The notes under the pieces: model-generated
What the model was told of the DNA's origin: nothing
What the model saw: only the letters and a program-made list of their open reading frames with translations
Databases searched by the model: none
In this document: positions 35,392-47,136 of the stretch, in pieces
How the letters are laid out: every line of letters starts with the position of its first letter
Position numbering within the stretch: position 1 is the stretch's first letter
Program-made: the position numbers and the translations under genes
NCBI GenBank assembly: GCA_026874595.1
Contig: CM049320.1
Coordinates: forward strand, 1,767,501-1,831,500
DNA length: 64,000 nt
Direction of reading: 5' to 3'
Source: Sipunculus nudus
Taxonomy: Eukaryota; Annelida; Sipuncula; Golfingiida; Sipunculidae

Positions 35392-35810
35392 ATAGTCATG
35401 GTCCATTGTCCGTCGTCCGTCCGTCTGTCCGTCCGTCCGTCCGGATGTCCGTCCGTAAGACTGGCACGTTTCAATACCCTTGGACATTCGAATCTGATAT
35501 TCGGCATACAGTTTGATGTCCCAAAAATCTCCTACCATGCCAAAAATTGTGTAAATAGGACTTCGAGATAATAAGGAAAAACCTCATTTTTTTATTAAAA
35601 ATCTATTTTGACACTTCAAGACTCCCTAATATCAAAACCACCCATCCGGTTTTCTTCATATTTACCATAAATATTCCTCTATATAGTTCCTATGTGCGTG
35701 CCAAAAATTAAGTCAGTATTATATAATTTAAACAATTCTGAAATTTGAAAATAAAAGCTTAAAAATTATTCTAGTTATTGAAGTTTTTCTACTTGACCCT
35801 GCATGGGAAG
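35392..35810 (+). repeat. AGCTCAGCTGA-family copy, right piece
   Basis: Continues the split copy: ATAGTCATGGTCC, a GTCCGTCCGTCC tract, then text parallel to the arms at 19184-19750 and 24660-25236 (CTCCTACCATGCCAAAAATTG, ATTTGAAAATAAAAGCT). Its other end was not found. Confidence 0.75.
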
Positions 35811-35837
35811 GTTATTAGTTCATCAGTCCGCTTATAG

Positions 35838-35990
35838 TTAGGAGGGGTGATAGGTAGCTTTGATATCTTACACCCTGTCATCTTATCGTTGGCGAAAGAA
35901 CTATTCGGGGGTTCAAATCCAATTGGACTCAACCACGAAGCTCGACTCCAATTGCTCTTAACTGAGTTTTGTTTTATTTTTCAATTTACA
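35838..35990 (+). repeat. Possible tRNA-derived SINE
   Basis: GGTTCAAATCC at 35910-35920 matches a B box. The text 50-60 bp upstream (TAGGTAGCTTTGATATC) is A-box-like. No intact tRNA fold. Confidence 0.45.
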
Positions 35991-38829
35991 CGTACATGGA
36001 AGACACAGGGCCTGTTTATATTCCCTCTGAAGCCATTTTAGTGTCAACACTGCCAGCCCCATAGACTCTCTTAAAGTAAGATAAGCAAGTTGAAAGATCC
36101 ACAACTAAGGTGTCTGTAAACATGTCTGTAATGTTTACAAAATCTTGAGAAATTTAAAAGAATTAAAACCTCCAAGATATGATCTGTAACTGTATAACCT
36201 TATTCGTTTCAGGTTTAAACATTCACCATTGTGCATTAGTCACCTTGAAACCATGACTTACCAGTATATGTTATACTTATAGAAAACTTAAAAAAAAAGA
36301 GCATACCTCCACAAGTACCTGTGTTAGCTTCCTGACCAGCCTAAACATTTAATAAATGTATATCTCTCCATTCCACATTAATTCACTAAATTCACTGAAA
36401 AAAATTACTTTTTAGCAACCACTAACGTAATTTCAAACATTAAGGTCTAAAAACCTCCGTACCCCAGCTCCTTCAACAGGACTGAGGTCGTATCGGCACT
36501 TTATTTGCATCTTAATCGTATTTAACTAAACCGATTTACTTAAGCCTCGAAGTATTAGGCTTAGTGTCCACATTGTAATTCGCTTCAAAAAGGCCTAAAT
36601 CGTTTTTTTTCAATTATACGTAAGCTGCCTGCACCTCTTTGTTAATCCTTTATACTCTGCAGCACAAAACGTTATTTGGGAGACAGATTAGGTTAAATAG
36701 CAACAAGATTAGTCTGTTCACACTAGGACCCGGTTAACGGATCATGGGACAAAAAGAATAAACTGAACTACCGATGACTGAAGCTGAAGAAGAATAAGAC
36801 GGGGGCAACAGCCTGGGTGGTTAAACCCAGTGAACTATGCCCCCCCCCCCCCCTAGCTTCTTCGATAACGTCACAGTGAAAGGGGAACGTTTTAAATTCA
36901 AGGAAAAGGTAAAGTAAAACACTGAGACCGGTGTGAGGATGAAATAGGTAGGCGCTAGATGTTAGTAGATGTCACACCTAGCCAAACGAGAACAGAGCCA
37001 CGAAAGCCCAAAACAGCCAAAGCCAACCGCATCGGGAACACGGAGTGCCACAGCAACTACACCCACAGAGACCGAAACCGGAGATACAACCCCAGCACCC
37101 GCAGCAAACTAACGCCGACCCACAACACACCGCCAACAACTGCCCAAGGCGAAAAATCGCCCCAGCCAGCAGCCAACCTAACCCATCAGAACAAACATCC
37201 ACAAAAACAAGGATTTCGTGCGCCAGTGTTTTTTTCTGCTTTCTGTAAAAAAAAATAACGTTATTCTGTTGGAAAAAATAATATTACACTCGATTTATGT
37301 GCAGCTTTAATAACGAAGCCCCCTTGTCTGTCTAGGAACAGTGCAGAGTAGAGCAAAAATCTGGGGAGGATGCTGATAATCTGTTAGGTGAAACACATGC
37401 TCCAAGTCATCCAAAGAAAAGGTCAGGACAAGTATTGTAGAAAGATGCTTGCCAAAATTCTGACCATAAGTCAGATGAATCTCATTCAGACAGAAGACGT
37501 GGCAGTGATTCAGAGAGCAGTCAAATGTAAACTGACGGTGAATAAACATTCAAGTTTGTCAAGGGTGTTTTGTCGTCATCGAGGCATCACAAAGGAAATA
37601 TGCTCTGCCTGATACCTTACCATCATTAAAATTCCGACACTTACCGTGTATTCATGTTCAAATCTATGTTACTTTTATAAGGACATGGGACATGCCATAA
37701 AATAAAACAAATGCTAGTTAGACTTACATTTAAGTTTTTTTTTAAAGAATATTGGTTGTGTAGTAAGTGAAGACATCTAGATCCATGTCTGTTTGCTTAT
37801 TTTAAACGCAAAACTATGAGAATCATGTTTTAATCCCTCGCTCATCATATATGCAAACTAGCTTATTACGTATTCATTGGACAATAAGGGGAGGGGGGAG
37901 ATCAGTTACAACATGTCAACTGAGAAGGTAAACAAACAATTTTATTCACACTGAATAGGAATAAATTTCCCTTAACCAAAACAAGGAAAACATAATATGG
38001 GTTTCTCTTTATTTCCGCTAATTCCCACTAGTGCATATGTTCGGTAATAAAATATTTCCTTGTATTTGCGCAAAAAATATATTTAAAACGTAAGTTGCAT
38101 TCTAACATGTAAAAATGAGTTCCTTGACATCAGAAACCCATAAATGCATGTGCTGCTTGTTATTTTACACACATGAATCCGAGAATCATGATCTATCCGT
38201 CCCTTTTATTATTTAATAATTTCCTCTTATTTATTCAAATATGCAAATTATCTCATTAAATATGCAAAATACGAAAGGGCCCCTGGGCGCATTGGATTCT
38301 ACGGAAAAAAATTACATAAGGTCCACCAAGAAACTTTGACAACCCCCCCCCCCCCCCCCCCCCCACGTCATAATACACTTATAGGATTTCCCCAGTCTAT
38401 TGTACTAGAGCGTCCTAGACTGGGACTTGAAGTCGGACTCAGAAGTAAGGACTCGGGAAATCTAGGCAAGCAATCATGAGTCAAACAGAAGCAAAGCTCT
38501 GTCATACACCATATATTATAATATTATATACGTGTCCAAACTAATAACAGAACATTACAAAAATACTGTATATAATAAGCTTTAGGTCTGTATCGGTAGC
38601 TAAATGTAATTATACCTTAGGGTAAAAGGCATATGTAAACTAACATACGACATACTTCTGACTGACAGACTGACTGAAAGCAAATTTAGCGCCCTATAGC
38701 GAGTCACAGGTCTCTGTGAAATCCGGCCCGCACTAGCTTGTTTGTCAGATAGAGTCGGGTTTTTGGCTGATCCGGGATATTTAAGGGGAAAATAGAAGAT
38801 ACTTATTGAGTTGAAGATCGTAGTGAAAG
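35991..38829. other. Intergenic; weak coding-like patches
   Basis: C runs at 36840-36853 and 38343-38364. A C/A-rich patch at 36960-37240 gives low-complexity frames and is not convincing. At 37334-37420 an acceptor-like TGTCTGTCTAG precedes a polar open frame (for example KSGEDADNLLGETHAPSHPK) that stops at TAG; the same frame stays polar after it. A decayed exon is possible. Confidence 0.3.
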
Positions 38830-38965
38830 AGGTGGAGGAAGCCGGAGAACCCAGAGATAACCACCGATCTTGGACGGGTCACCACAACCCACTGTCATGG
38901 CAACACCTTGGATCAAACCCGGGTATTCAGCGGAGAGGACCGAGCGTTTTACCACTCGACTGTTC
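38830..38965 (-). repeat. tRNA-derived SINE, minus strand
   Basis: On the minus strand, GAGTGGTAAAACGCTCGG (A-box region) is followed about 25 bp later by GGGTTTGATCC (B box, + strand 38910-38920). A body GGTTATCTCTGGGTTCTCCGG then follows, and it recurs at about 60750-60815 without a tRNA head. This is a SINE, not a tRNA gene. Confidence 0.6.
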
Positions 38966-40715
38966 AGGACCCCAAAATACTTCTTTTGATCTCAAGAATC
39001 TATTTTATATTTCTTTTTCTAAAGATTATTTAATTGGGCTAGGGGTCGGACTCGGACTTGGACTCTGGTTCCGGATGACTCGGACTTGAAGAAGTTTGAC
39101 TTGGACTCAAACCTCAAGGACTCGGACTCTTTGTGTCTGAACTCGGACTTGAACTCGACTCGGATGGCCGGGAGTCGACTACGTATTGGTACCCGAATGA
39201 CTGAATCTGCATTTTGCGGGATGCACACCTCTGCCATGTGGAGAGTCCATATATTGTCAGATTGTCCCAGAATCATGTTAACTTAACTAATTGGGCCCAT
39301 ATTCCCTGGTTCAATCATGTATGAGTGTCTTTACATTTGTGAATATTCCTAGATGACGTTTCTGAATCCGTGTCATTTCTTGGATCCACAACAAAATTTG
39401 ATTCCTCATTGGCCTATCCCCGAAATGCTATGAATATTTAATGAGATTGCGTTCATGATTGGTTGAGGTATATTATGGTCAAACACACACACACACACAC
39501 ACACACGAACGGGGATAACAGCATAACCTCCTTGAGGAGGCCATTACACCACATCAGTAAGAGGCGTACATTGTGTTAGTTACGTTTGGTTACTTTTCTC
39601 AGTCATAAGATCAATCATAGTAATGCTGGAGGTTGGGTTGTTTATTAAGCTTCCATATTAAAGTACACAGAGCCAGACCCCTAAAATATTCCCTGTCACC
39701 GCGACATATTGTTATACTCTGGAGTGACCAGCTTGTCAAATTACATATATATTCTTAGCAAGACGTCTGCACAGTTAAGTGCCTTTTTGTGAACTGACCA
39801 CGAACTGACCCACCAGTGACACGGGGGTTCCTAAACTGTACCAGCCACTGTCTGTTATATAAAAGCATGTAAATGGCATTATCTGCAGTCGTGACAGGCC
39901 AGGTGTTTAATTATACTTACAGCTTTACACTTTCACTTTGTGACAAAATGGTTACGGAATAAGATCAGCATGAATACACATTTAGAAGGAAAGGCTTTGA
40001 AATTGTTGTTTTTATTATGATTATAAGACGGAGCTCCTGATGCGGAGAAGTTCCAGGACAGGGACCGCTACTGCCTTTATTGTAACCATGCAAACGACAT
40101 GGATTTTTATGGTTTAATTGAAACAACATTTTTTTAAATTAAAATCAAAATACAATTGATTTAATTAAAAAGACTATTATACAGATTCTGTCATACTGTC
40201 TTAAGAACAACTGTACTGGTACCTCCTACGTCACAGTGTTATTTACTGTCCTGAGACACAGTTGTCTGCATTACCTGCCGACGGTCTCTACTGTCCTCAG
40301 ATACCGCCCGCTGTCCTTTTGTCATTTGCATAGTTTGATGATAACCCCGGCGGAGGTTGTGGCCTCTGGTTACTGTCTATTTATTATTTAATTCATTATT
40401 TATCCAATATGTATCTGCCTTTGAAGTATGCTTTTTTTTATTTTTAGGTGGCCCTAAATGCAGAAACAGGTATAGGTAGTGGTATGCGATCTGTGATGTG
40501 CTTTCTAGTTGTTTCAGTAATAACCATTAGTAATAAACTATCATGTTTTATATGTCTATGTGTGCGTGTTTGTATATGTAAAGTAATATGCATTGGTTAT
40601 TGTATACATAAGGCATTAAGCATAAGGTACCAGGAGAAAGACCTGATTATATTATTCAGTATAAATTACTAGGATGAACGTTCCAGGTCAGACTTATTTT
40701 TAATTTTCCCGAAAA
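38966..40715. other. Intergenic
   Basis: A pseudo-repetitive GACTCGGACTTG stretch at 39040-39170 and a (CA)12 tract at about 39484-39506. No gene seen. Confidence 0.45.
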
Positions 40716-41695
40716 AATTTTGATTTTTGGAAATGCGACATGTTTGAACGTGCATTTCTTTGTTTACATGGTGTTTGGAAGGTAACCAATGCATGACAGG
40801 TGTTTCGAATACGAAAGCAATAGCAAGATAGAACGCTGGCCTTCGAACATAAACGTGCGAACACACAAAAAACACCATAGTGTGGCATTTGTAACGATGA
40901 CTTCAATGACAGTCGTTAAGCGATATATGAGAATCTATGGCGAGCTTATAAATTTTATATGTTTATAATTCCGCTGTTGGGAAAGTTTTTATGTTTAAAT
41001 TGGCCTAATTTATTTGATTTGTTTGAAAGTAACTTAACTCAAAATTTCATAAAGGAGTATATTGACATTTGTTAAATGGCAAAGCTAGAAATATACATTA
41101 AATTGTTTTTGGTTATCTGAATCACCATAAATGTTTGTCATTATGCATTCAATGCTGTGGCCTTGAGACAGGACAGGGCAAGTTTCCCATCCTGGCAGAG
41201 GGCCATAGCTATTTACTCGTATTAGATTACTGGTCGCCTTTGTTCTCGCCTGTGATCCAGCCATCGAGTTGATACATCGTTGATACATTTTTTTCTATGC
41301 AACTCATACAAACATTTTAATATAATCATGGCGGAGGCACCCATGAAGTAAAAATGATTGATTGAAAGACCTAATACCAACAGTCGTCTCTAAATGTTGT
41401 ACTCTCAGCTCTTGTTATAAATGACTGTTCCAAATTACATCATCAAGCGACGATTGAAAATGACTGGTTTGGATAAATACTTTTTTATTAGTAATTTTTA
41501 ACTCAGCTGAATTTAGTCATGTTTGGCTTTGTAATGACATGACTAAAATTTCATTACAGTCCGCATATTGTGTGAGAGTTTCTTAATAACCAACGGATGC
41601 ATTGCAAGGAAATTTGCTATGCATGTTGACCGTGAAAATCTCTATATTGTTCTAGTGGCCACATGTAATTCCTTTACTTTTGTAGGATCTTTCAA
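40716..41695 (+). repeat. Dispersed repeat, copy 1
   Basis: Segments 40720-40880 (GCGACATGTTT...TTTGTTTACAT...GGTAACCA) and 41575-41695 (AACCAACGGATGCATTGC...AGTGGCCACATG) recur in the same order and direction at 45350-45500 and 45835-45995. The text between them differs. The two ends of one larger repeat family are likely. Confidence 0.55.
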
Positions 41696-42243
41696 TGCCC
41701 CATCCAACCAGCACTACACAATACCCACCAGAACCCAAACAACACTAATAAAACCATATATTAATATGATTTACAATAGAAAGGTTTGGCCTATATATCA
41801 CAGGTAATGTGCTAACTGACATCACAGAGGAAAAGCACAGAAGATTATAGCTGTACATGCTTCATGTAGGTATTAAATCTATGCATTTCCTCTGTGGCTA
41901 ATGAAGGGGTAGGGTGTGTGTGGGCAGAGGGACATGTCCCTCCCCGTTTTGGGGTGGTACCCTCTGTTCCGCTTACGTTTTAGGGGAATAAACGCATTCT
42001 GTCATCTAGATTAAACATTTTGCATACTATTTTTAATTATTGCTAAATTATTCTTAAATGATGCATCCACTTCCATAATATTTGGCCAGATGAAGATTGT
42101 TTTTTTTTTATATTTTTGGGAGGTTTTTTGTCCCTTTTTAAAGGTTTCTCTTTGAGGTATTAATACATGTACATTGATGATAGGTACTTTAGCGTTTGAT
42201 CACTGAACAAGCAGGGTTTAAAATAAAAAAAGGCCCACTCGTT
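41696..42243. other. Intergenic
   Basis: No feature that I can support. Confidence 0.4.
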
Positions 42244-42405
42244 TGTGAGTGAAACAGTCTCCGGTCTGCTGAGTGCTCACCCTGGGTGGGGGCCGACCGA
42301 GATAACTCTCACCGCCTGTACTGAGATTCGAATTCGCGATATTCCGGCTTTGAGTCCTGTGCTCCATCCCTTGACCACGGAGCCGGTATACCATTGCTTC
42401 ATAAG
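42244..42405 (-). repeat. tRNA-derived SINE, minus strand
   Basis: On the minus strand: CCGGCTCCGTGGTCAAGGG, then GCGAATTCGAATCTC (B box, + strand 42322-42336), then a GC-rich body. The tRNA-like head lacks a complete fold. Confidence 0.6.
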
Positions 42406-43377
42406 TGATTTATTAATTGTGTTATCTTAAGTACGATTTGAAGGGCATGATAATTAAATTTAATAATAGTTAGTGACAAAGGATGCAGCACTGTATACTT
42501 GACTTTTTAGACAAAACACAAAGCAACTGGGACGAGTAGGATTTGTATTATGAACAAGTTGGCCATTGGCCATGAAGCTCAGCTGAATTAACGAACCTTG
42601 AACAATGGTTAACATGACTCCCACTCCCAGAGGGCTAAACATAATGCATTTTGCCAATAGACCTTAGATATAGTTTACAGTGACCTTATTCTACATCCAG
42701 CTGTTACCATGCGTGCCCATCTGACTAATAGAGTCTTAAAATCATGATCTTTCACACAGCTTTCAGAATATAGGTTACAGTGACACTATTTCAGAGATAT
42801 TTTACAGAACTTCCCTGGACCTTAATCAAATTTAAATTTTCTAGGTCCAACTGCAACCAATCATGTACATCTTTCGTACAGGGTGCTCAAATCATGTTCT
42901 TACACATATCATGCAAATATAGGCCACTATGACCTCATTCCAAGTTTCCAAGACCTCCCTGAATGTACCCATAGAAGATTCTATGTCTGCCGGTTTCAGT
43001 TTGTGCCCTATTAACAGTTGACTGCTTTATTTGAAGGTGTCAGAAAAAGAGAACAAAATGCATACAAAGCGAAAATATACAGGTTGAACCATTTGTCCGT
43101 TGGAAAGGATAAACCCCTGCATGATCAACTTGTAAGCACAGAATCATGGTGATCTATGCATTAGTTATTCAGGCACTGGGGCTTTTGTATCAATTTTTTA
43201 AATTATTCTGGGGCTACTTACGAGACCAATAGCTCCAATGATATGGGGAACAGAGACCAGGGAGGAAAAGAGATATTTCATGGACCTTCCTGGATATCAA
43301 GTTAGAAGTTTCTAGATCTAATGTTTACGATTTGTTCCTTATAAACAGTATCCTCTTAACCTCATTTGATCAGATAT
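42406..43377. other. Intergenic
   Basis: No feature that I can support. Confidence 0.4.
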
Positions 43378-44200
43378 TGTTACAGATGTCGGTTTTATTG
43401 TGAGCTGTTGACTTGTCTCTTTTATTTTGCGCTGTTGACATTCTGATTCGTGTTTTGCTCAAGCCCTGGGCGTTGCTATGCTACAGCGTTCCTTGTTCTA
43501 GCAGGCCGGTCCGGCCAACGTGTGAACCCTGATATGTAGAAACACAGCGTTCTTTGTTCGAGTTGTTTCCTGTAACGTGTGTATTGTTTGGGTTCTTTGG
43601 ATTGTTCGGGAAATGAAAAGCTTCGGCTTGAGGTGAAAAGCTATAAATAAGGGGCTGTGTTTTAGAGCCGAGAGAGAGGAGAGATATATTCCAGCGGACA
43701 CAGAAGAGTGTAAGTCAGTCTGTGGACCTTTTCCGATAAGTGCGGCAGTTATAGTTTTTTCCTTCAAATTTGTGACGGATCTTATATAGTCTTCAGTTTG
43801 CTTTCGGGATTATAACAAGAACTTCACTTTTGAATTACAACAAATTGATTTTGTGATTGAACCGGACTGTTATTCTCTGAGAAGATTTGCGTGAACTGTT
43901 CATCTGGGTTGTATGCTTTAAAGGACTTTTTGTCGCTATGACAGTGGTGGTATCCAGGTACTGTACACTTTATTTATTTACTTGTATTGATTTACTGTTG
44001 TACTGTTGTTATACCGTGTAATTGTACTGATTTAGTGTATTGTAATGTTGGGATCGTTTTAAGTTAATTAAAATTATTTGTTAACAAAAAAACGACATTT
44101 CACGCTGCCTAGTGTTACAGAATCTGATTTTTTTTAATCTCAATAACAAAATTTATGCTCGTCACGACTACGTGATCTCTTGATATAAGGTTCCGTATCA
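43378..44200 (+). mobile_element. Solo-LTR-like element, copy 1
   Basis: 823 bp from TGTTACAGATGTC to GGTTCCGTATCA, with inverted TGTTAC/GTAACA-type ends (the last base pair has drifted). A TATAAATA at 43642-43649 precedes GGGGCTGTGTTTTAGAGCCG, as expected for an LTR promoter. A second copy lies at 62446-63217 on the other strand, with the same ends and the same TATA box. No internal retrotransposon genes follow, so this is most simply a solo LTR. A target duplication is not clear. Confidence 0.75.
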
Positions 44201-45339
44201 GGGATATATGTGTACAGTTCTTGCAAATATATAGTAAAGATTCGACACTATTTTGGCATAACATTCCAAACAAACATCATTTTTTTATAAAGGTCAATCA
44301 TATCATTTTGCAAGTACATGGTTTAAAAGACTAAATTTTGTAATTAATAAAATATTTTTGTAATGATTTTTGTGTTTCACTGTTGATTTCCAATGAAGTA
44401 CATATTCTTTTAATAGCCTGGAGAGGAAATTAAAAAGGATCTAATTTTCTCCAATTACTTCAACTTTTGGAAAAGCAGGACTTTCAGTACAAGTAAAAAC
44501 TATAGTCATAGTGTCGAAGATCAATTTTAAAGAGCAGAAAGACACTGAATTAGCTGTCGTAGGAGAGAAGGGCCTGTCGCAGGACAGCAGGCAGTGTCCC
44601 GCAGTAGGACAGTGTCACCTGATTTTGAGGATACCACAACCCAGTGTTCCAGGACAGAGGGAGACTGTGACAGGGCATTAGGACACCACAGTCTAGAATC
44701 GCAAGAAAGTGTGACAGGAGTTTAGGACCCACCACCTGGAGTCGTAAGACATCAGATCACAGGGACACAGTCCAGCATCTTATATTCCACAGCACAGTAA
44801 ATGACACCCCAAGCCTGTGACAGGATAACAGGACAGTGCATGAGCGGATCCAGAATGGTCCAGGGTTGGGGTCCAAACCTGATCTCAGAAGGACTAATGA
44901 AAAAGCCTATGAAAGGTTCCCAGGTCCGGAAAAGGCCCCTTTGGCCACAATTTCCGCAAGCTCCCATTTCGGCAAGCGCACTTGCGGTATGACAAAATAC
45001 AAAGTTTCTATTTTGTTCTATGTTTGTCAAGGGACAACCCAGACCAATAAAACATAGTGTATTTTAACTTTATCATAAAGTGATACATTTACCTCAACCT
45101 ACATTTTAAGGTTAAGGCTTTGTGTCAGTCAGTATTTTACACCAGTTCATGTTTAGAATGCGCTGATGTGCGATAGGTTTATATGTGCGTGTTGTCCATC
45201 TGAAATAATACGCATGTGTTTATAAAATGTGATAAAAAGTAAGAAACCAAGAGGAAAAATCCTGACAGTAATACTCTCTTTGTAGTTTTTCCCCATTAAA
45301 ACCAGGAAGAGAGATTCTGGTTCATTTTCACCGTCAAAG
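44201..45339. other. Intergenic with degenerate repeats
   Basis: 44540-44830 has many GGACAGTGT/GGACAC words but no fixed period. 44836-44945 is a diverged copy of the dispersed repeat at 7141-7362 (GCGGATCCAGAATGGTCCAG). Confidence 0.45.
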
Positions 45340-46000
45340 TCCAGTTTTATGACATGCGACATGTTTCGACGTTTGAAAGTGCTTATCTTTGTTTACATCG
45401 TGTTTTGACGGTAACCAGCGCTTGACGCGTGTGTTATGAATATGAAAATGACAGCTGGAAGGTACGTCCCGTTAGCAAAGCAAAAAAAAAAAATAACCGT
45501 CATACCTGTGACCTATATACTGCGAAAATATCTTGGTAGAAAAACAATAAACATTTCGAGTACCCTGAACATCTGACTTAAAGGTTCCCTAAGGCTGCTG
45601 GACGTAATGTTCTCAAGGGATCACCCAATTGAAATGTTGAACCTCATTTTCACATATACCCCCTTTACCATTTAATTATCTTTATATATGTTTAAGGGTA
45701 AAATTAAGAATGACAGCTGCTATTCATATCACAGTTTACCTGATTCATAGTCATCCTGGAAAGTTTTGTGAGGGAGGAGATTTGGATCGTAAATATGACT
45801 AACATAACATATTACATGCTGGAATCTTGAGTAAACATTTATTCAAGAGAAGCAGTTTATATCATAAACCAATGCATGGATCGCCAGGAAATGTGATATC
45901 AATGTTGACGTTGAATATCTTTATATATTGTATATATTGTATATATATATTGTATATATTGACTAGTGGCCACATGCAATTTCTTCCCTTTTTACTTAAT
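45340..46000 (+). repeat. Dispersed repeat, copy 2
   Basis: Matches 40716-41695 at both ends (see that entry). It contains a poly-A run near 45482 and an ATATTGTATATATTG tract near 45930. Confidence 0.55.
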
Positions 46001-46970
46001 GTTAATATTTGTTTTGACACATATGAATGGCGTTATATCAAAGCATCAAAGTTGATGTCCTGAATCATACATTATCAATCTGGAAAAAACAAATTCCTGA
46101 AATCCTGCAGCGTTTGCATTTGACCATCAAATGGAAATAACATCCTTCGATCAGACATTATTCTTAAAAAAAAAAACCTGAAATCCTGCAGCCTCAATAC
46201 AAGCACCAAATTTAGCCATAAAAAGCATTTTTGAGCCATAAAAAGTATGTATAACAATTGAGAAAGATTAACTTATTCGAAACACGTGGAATATATTGTA
46301 TAAAGACACCAATTTCATTTTTTTTCTTATTCGCCAGAATACTTTCTCTGTTGTATGATACAAGTGGGGTTGTCTTATTGTTTTATCTTTTAATCAAACT
46401 TCGTAGACAATATTAGTTATGTCACAGAATTAGCTCAGCACTCGTATATAATCATACATGAATATAACTCAATATGGGTATTGGCCTGTAAAGGCTTAGG
46501 CCTTTTTATCACAAGTCATATTTGTCAGCTGAGTGTTATAATCCATACGTAACTTGTTCATTGACGGCTTCCCTCTCACAGAAACTGGCATGTTCTTGTT
46601 TATAATTGTTTCGCGTTCTTCAGCTTCAGTGAATCTTTTGTTAATATATTCCAAACTAAAAAGATGAGTCTCACGTGCTAAATATCAATAAACGATATAT
46701 TTATGTAAGCCTTAATAAAAATCAGTTACAGTTATCACTGCACAAGCAGTTCCATTTGGTTAATTAGAGTTTAAAGGAAGACCTTTATATCTTGGTAATT
46801 GCGGACTTCAATTACTGAAAGTTTGGTATAGCAAATTAAGGATTATCTCTATCTGGCGGTTTTCAGCTAACTTAAATTTTCATTACGTTGGTGGCATATT
46901 GATTTGCCAGGAGACGCTACCAAACATTTACATGGATACATAATTGATTCAGTGTTTATGCTTGTTGGTA
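46001..46970. other. Upstream region of the lectin gene
   Basis: AT-rich; no supported feature. Confidence 0.4.
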
Positions 46971-47013
46971 TGGATGACGTTTTATGACGTAGAGTAGGGC
47001 CCCCTAAAAATAG
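46971..47013 (+). promoter_or_regulatory. Putative core promoter elements
   Basis: CTAAAAATAG at 47004-47013 fits a MEF2-type or TATA-like site about 85 bp before the ATG at 47097. Two TGACGT half-sites lie just upstream (near 46974 and 46985). Assignment is by motif and position only. Confidence 0.35.
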
Positions 47014-47096
47014 TGTTACTCGCGCACCGCGCCCATATGCGACCTGCAGAGGGGTAGAGTAAACTTGGTTCGTGACATCCTTAGTAAAACGACAGA

Positions 47097-47136
47097 ATGA
47101 TTCTCCATGCACTTCTCGTGGTTTTCTCCCTTGCAG
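47097..47136 (+). CDS. Lectin gene exon 1 (signal peptide)
   Basis: ATG at 47097, 13 codons plus one base, donor GCAG|GTAAGC. This start was chosen because it gives a hydrophobic leader and the phase matches the next exon (G + AA = Glu). The ATG context is CGACAGAATGA. Confidence 0.65.

Noticed and set aside
36959-37258. Both-strand frames in the C/A-rich patch
   Set aside because: Low-complexity composition, open on both strands, with no recognisable domain.
38830-42405. tRNA genes on the minus strand
   Set aside because: Only the A/B-box-like head is present without a full cloverleaf or acceptor stem; the following SINE body argues for a SINE.
44540-44830. Tandem array of GGACAGTG words
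   Set aside because: No stable period or unit could be defined; only a loose word repeat.
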